Assembly (NCBI GenBank): GCA_015521095.1
Contig: WAOU01000049.1
Location: 1-24,451, forward strand
From: Desulfurococcales archaeon
GTDB taxonomy: Archaea > Thermoproteota > Thermoprotei_A > Sulfolobales > Acidilobaceae
DNA: 24,451 nt
Direction of reading: 5' to 3'
The number at the start of each line of letters is the position of its first letter. The stretch's first letter is position 1. This document shows, piece by piece, positions 23,102 to 24,451 of the stretch. The notes beneath the pieces were generated by a model that saw only the letters and a list, made by a program, of their open reading frames with translations, made no database searches and was not told the DNA's origin. The translations under genes were made by a program, and so were the position numbers.

Positions 23102-23458
23102 ATGCTGGCCGATCCACTGGGCGACGCATTATTGAACGATCTAAGAAGAACTATAGAGAAGCTAGAGAAGCTACGTGATAAAGCTAGCGAGATCAACAAT
23201 TACTATCTGCTGGAGGCAGTTGATAATTGGAGACCTGTCATGTACAATATCTACAGTAGAATGAATACGCTTGTAGAGGATCTCCACAAGAATCCATATG
23301 CAGCTGAGTTCTCGGCTTGTGGACTTATGAATGAAATAGATTTGGCGATACAGAGATATCATTCGAGTAGATATTCGTATCTCTCTGGATACCTAACAAG
23401 ATTACTTCTCAGGATACGAGAATATGCCAGGCAGCTGTGCGAGGAGAATTCCATCTAA
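23102..23458 (+). CDS. Small helical protein of unknown function
   Basis: Not recognised. The 118 residues appear all-helical with heptad-like spacing (LLNDLRRTIEKLEKLRDKASEINNYYLLEAVDNW, then a second long helix MNTLVEDLHKN and a third LTRLLLRIREYARQLCEE). It has no membrane segment and two Cys. The purine-rich GGGGGAGGGGG just before the ATG supports translation, though it is unusually close. The gene stands alone, with AT-rich DNA on both sides. HEPN-like or four-helix bundle folds are possible but no diagnostic motif (such as RxxxxH) is visible. Confidence 0.65.
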   Translation: MLADPLGDALLNDLRRTIEKLEKLRDKASEINNYYLLEAVDNWRPVMYNIYSRMNTLVEDLHKNPYAAEFSACGLMNEIDLAIQRYHSSRYSYLSGYLTRLLLRIREYARQLCEENSI

Positions 23459-23644
23459 ATAATACAATGATAGAATTGACCTCAGAAGACTGGTCTATAG
23501 CAGATAAGGATTTATCCTAGTGTAGTTGTATTCTTGAATTTGCTATTATTAATAGTTATTTAATTATATCATTGAGATAGGAATTAGCCATATCTTTATG
23601 TACTTCTAGAGACACTCTTTTATAATATAATGGGGTGATATAAA

Positions 23645-24097
23645 GTGACGATAGAGAACACCTTCGAGGTAGACTTCACCAAGGTCCCCATAAAACCCAT
23701 GGGTGCCAAAGAAGTAAGAGAACTCGAAATAGCACTTATCATAGGAACACTATTCCGACAGGACGTACTAAAGGAAGTACTCGATCCAAAAGAATTCACG
23801 ACATGGGTAGATAGCCTAGCAGTAGCGGCCGGAGCCCTGGCTAGGGACAAGGCAGGATATCCCATATCAAAGATCGCCGAGGAACTAGGCAGGACAGAAG
23901 CTACGATAAGAAACCATCTCCAGGGCAAGACAAAAGCCGGAAAACTAGTGCTCGAGACATACGACATGCTGAAGAGAGGAAAGCTACAGCTAGCCATACC
24001 GGTAGCAGGATGCGATACAAAGGAGCTAGAAGAACTACGCGCCAAGTTATCAAAAGTAAAGGAGACACTAGAGAAACTATTAGAGGAGCTTAAGTAG
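23645..24097 (+). CDS. Helix-turn-helix regulator, resembling near-KaiC domain proteins
   Basis: The 150 residues have a conserved helical core (VRELEIALIIGTLFRQDVLKEVLDP, then DSLAVAAGALARDKAGYPISKIAEELGRTEATIRNHLQGKTKAGKLV). The second half of that is a clear helix-turn-helix. The C-terminus is a coiled coil (about 125-150). The HTH segment resembles the archaeal family described as occurring next to KaiC-like ATPases, but no KaiC gene is in the window. It starts at GTG; GGGGTGAT (23632-23639) lies five bases upstream. TATA candidates are at about 23592 and 23617. A T-run at 24119-24123 after the stop may be a terminator. Confidence 0.75.
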   Translation: MTIENTFEVDFTKVPIKPMGAKEVRELEIALIIGTLFRQDVLKEVLDPKEFTTWVDSLAVAAGALARDKAGYPISKIAEELGRTEATIRNHLQGKTKAGKLVLETYDMLKRGKLQLAIPVAGCDTKELEELRAKLSKVKETLEKLLEELK

Positions 24098-24162
24098 CTC
24101 TAAGGCTCCCTCCCTATATTTTTACTTTGCCCACATTATCATCCTGGTGGTGAGAAAATACA

Positions 24163-24390
24163 TTGAGGAAACCAATGTATACAGCTATACACGCAATATA
24201 TCATAGGCCATCCTCTGGGTGCGAGTTCTTCGAATACGAGGAGACAGAAGGATACTACTTGGCAAAATGCAAGGTTCTAGGAAGATACCTAACAAAGGAC
24301 GCGGCTATAAAATGCGAGAACTATTGGCGTACTTGTCCATATAGGAAAATAGGCCTCCAGATGATGGAGGTTGAGGAGACTACATCCTGA
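24163..24390 (+). CDS. Small tetracysteine protein of unknown function
   Basis: 75 residues, not recognised by name. Four cysteines (Cys20, 36, 51, 58) in CEFFEYEETEGYYLAKC, then CENYWRTCPYR, suggest a zinc or iron-sulfur site. The layout recalls the protein at 21919-22215: an aromatic pair after the first Cys and a Cys-Pro at one end. It starts at TTG, supported by GGTGGTGA (24146-24153) nine bases upstream; ATG 24175 is an alternative. The last 11 bases overlap the convergent gene that runs off the window. Confidence 0.7.
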   Translation: MRKPMYTAIHAIYHRPSSGCEFFEYEETEGYYLAKCKVLGRYLTKDAAIKCENYWRTCPYRKIGLQMMEVEETTS

Positions 24391-24451
24391 GCCTCCTGAT
24401 CGAGACCCCTAGCTCTTTTGCTTTTTCGCGTATCTCGCCCGTTAGCTTGGG
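24380..24451 (-). CDS. C-terminal fragment of a gene cut by the window edge
   Basis: An open minus-strand frame enters from the right edge and stops at TAG (24380-24382). Its last residues are LTGEIREKAKELGVSIRRLRM, a basic amphipathic helix typical of a real protein end. Too short to identify. Confidence 0.55.
   Translation of the reverse strand, partial: PKLTGEIREKAKELGVSIRRLRM

Noticed and set aside
1..24451. tRNA, rRNA, C/D box RNA, insertion sequence and CRISPR search by eye
   Set aside because: No T-loop/acceptor pairing, no paired C and D boxes, no transposase motifs and no repeat arrays were seen; small RNAs could still be missed.

Overview
The window reads as chromosomal DNA of a hyperthermophilic crenarchaeon, probably Desulfurococcales or a close relative. 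This is inferred from protein content: thermosome, archaeal TFE, an Rpo8 (RPB8-type) RNA polymerase subunit, an SmAP3-type Lsm protein, aRF1, a PAN-type proteasome ATPase, archaeal tRNA-guanine transglycosylase and a C56-specific SPOUT methylase. Ile ATA and Arg AGA/AGG codons dominate, and TTG/GTG starts with GGTG or GGAGG ribosome binding sites are common. The presence of PAN and Trm56 argues against Thermoproteales. No tRNA, rRNA, CRISPR array, IS element or phage gene is visible. All genes are intact except one cut by the right edge.

Layout. 1-2413: thermosome and an AK6-like kinase. 2357-4465 (minus): a membrane-anchored HerA/FtsK-class ATPase and Rpo8. 4525-6525: SmAP3 and the catalytic half of archaeosine TGT. 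6548-9046 (minus): PAC2 protein, the stand-alone PUA half of TGT, and PAN. 9209-15733: eight plus-strand genes with overlapping or nearly touching ends (MBF1, HflX, Trm56, TFE, a C5-cytosine methyltransferase, a COG4080-type protein, a tandem PhoU/RCK_C protein, NreA). 15734-17053: a two-winged-helix protein resembling the crenarchaeal replication initiator WhiP, lying between non-coding DNA that carries a repeated 20-bp palindrome and an AT-rich tract. 17054-17903 (minus): a DUF4443-type regulator and a small unknown protein. 17987-21317: ornithine carbamoyltransferase, Sua5/YrdC, aRF1 and NadM. 21504-24451: small regulators, two tetracysteine mini-proteins, an M50 membrane protease and the end of a further gene.

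Most genes serve information processing: transcription (Rpo8, TFE, MBF1), RNA metabolism and modification (SmAP3, TGT+PUA, Trm56, Sua5), translation (aRF1, HflX), protein quality control (thermosome, PAN, PAC2), and DNA repair or modification (NreA, MTase, HerA-like). The most interesting region is 15.7-17.2 kb. A WhiP-like gene there lies between copies of the palindrome TGTTAACCCCCCGGTTAACA (two identical copies, and a third inverted copy with one mismatch). Next to it are an AT-rich tract and a nested dyad. I propose this as a candidate WhiP-linked replication origin. Other items worth a check are a codon-usage patch inside the thermosome gene (possible gene conversion), an aRF1 with altered stop-recognition motifs, and an orphan C5-methyltransferase inside a housekeeping operon.
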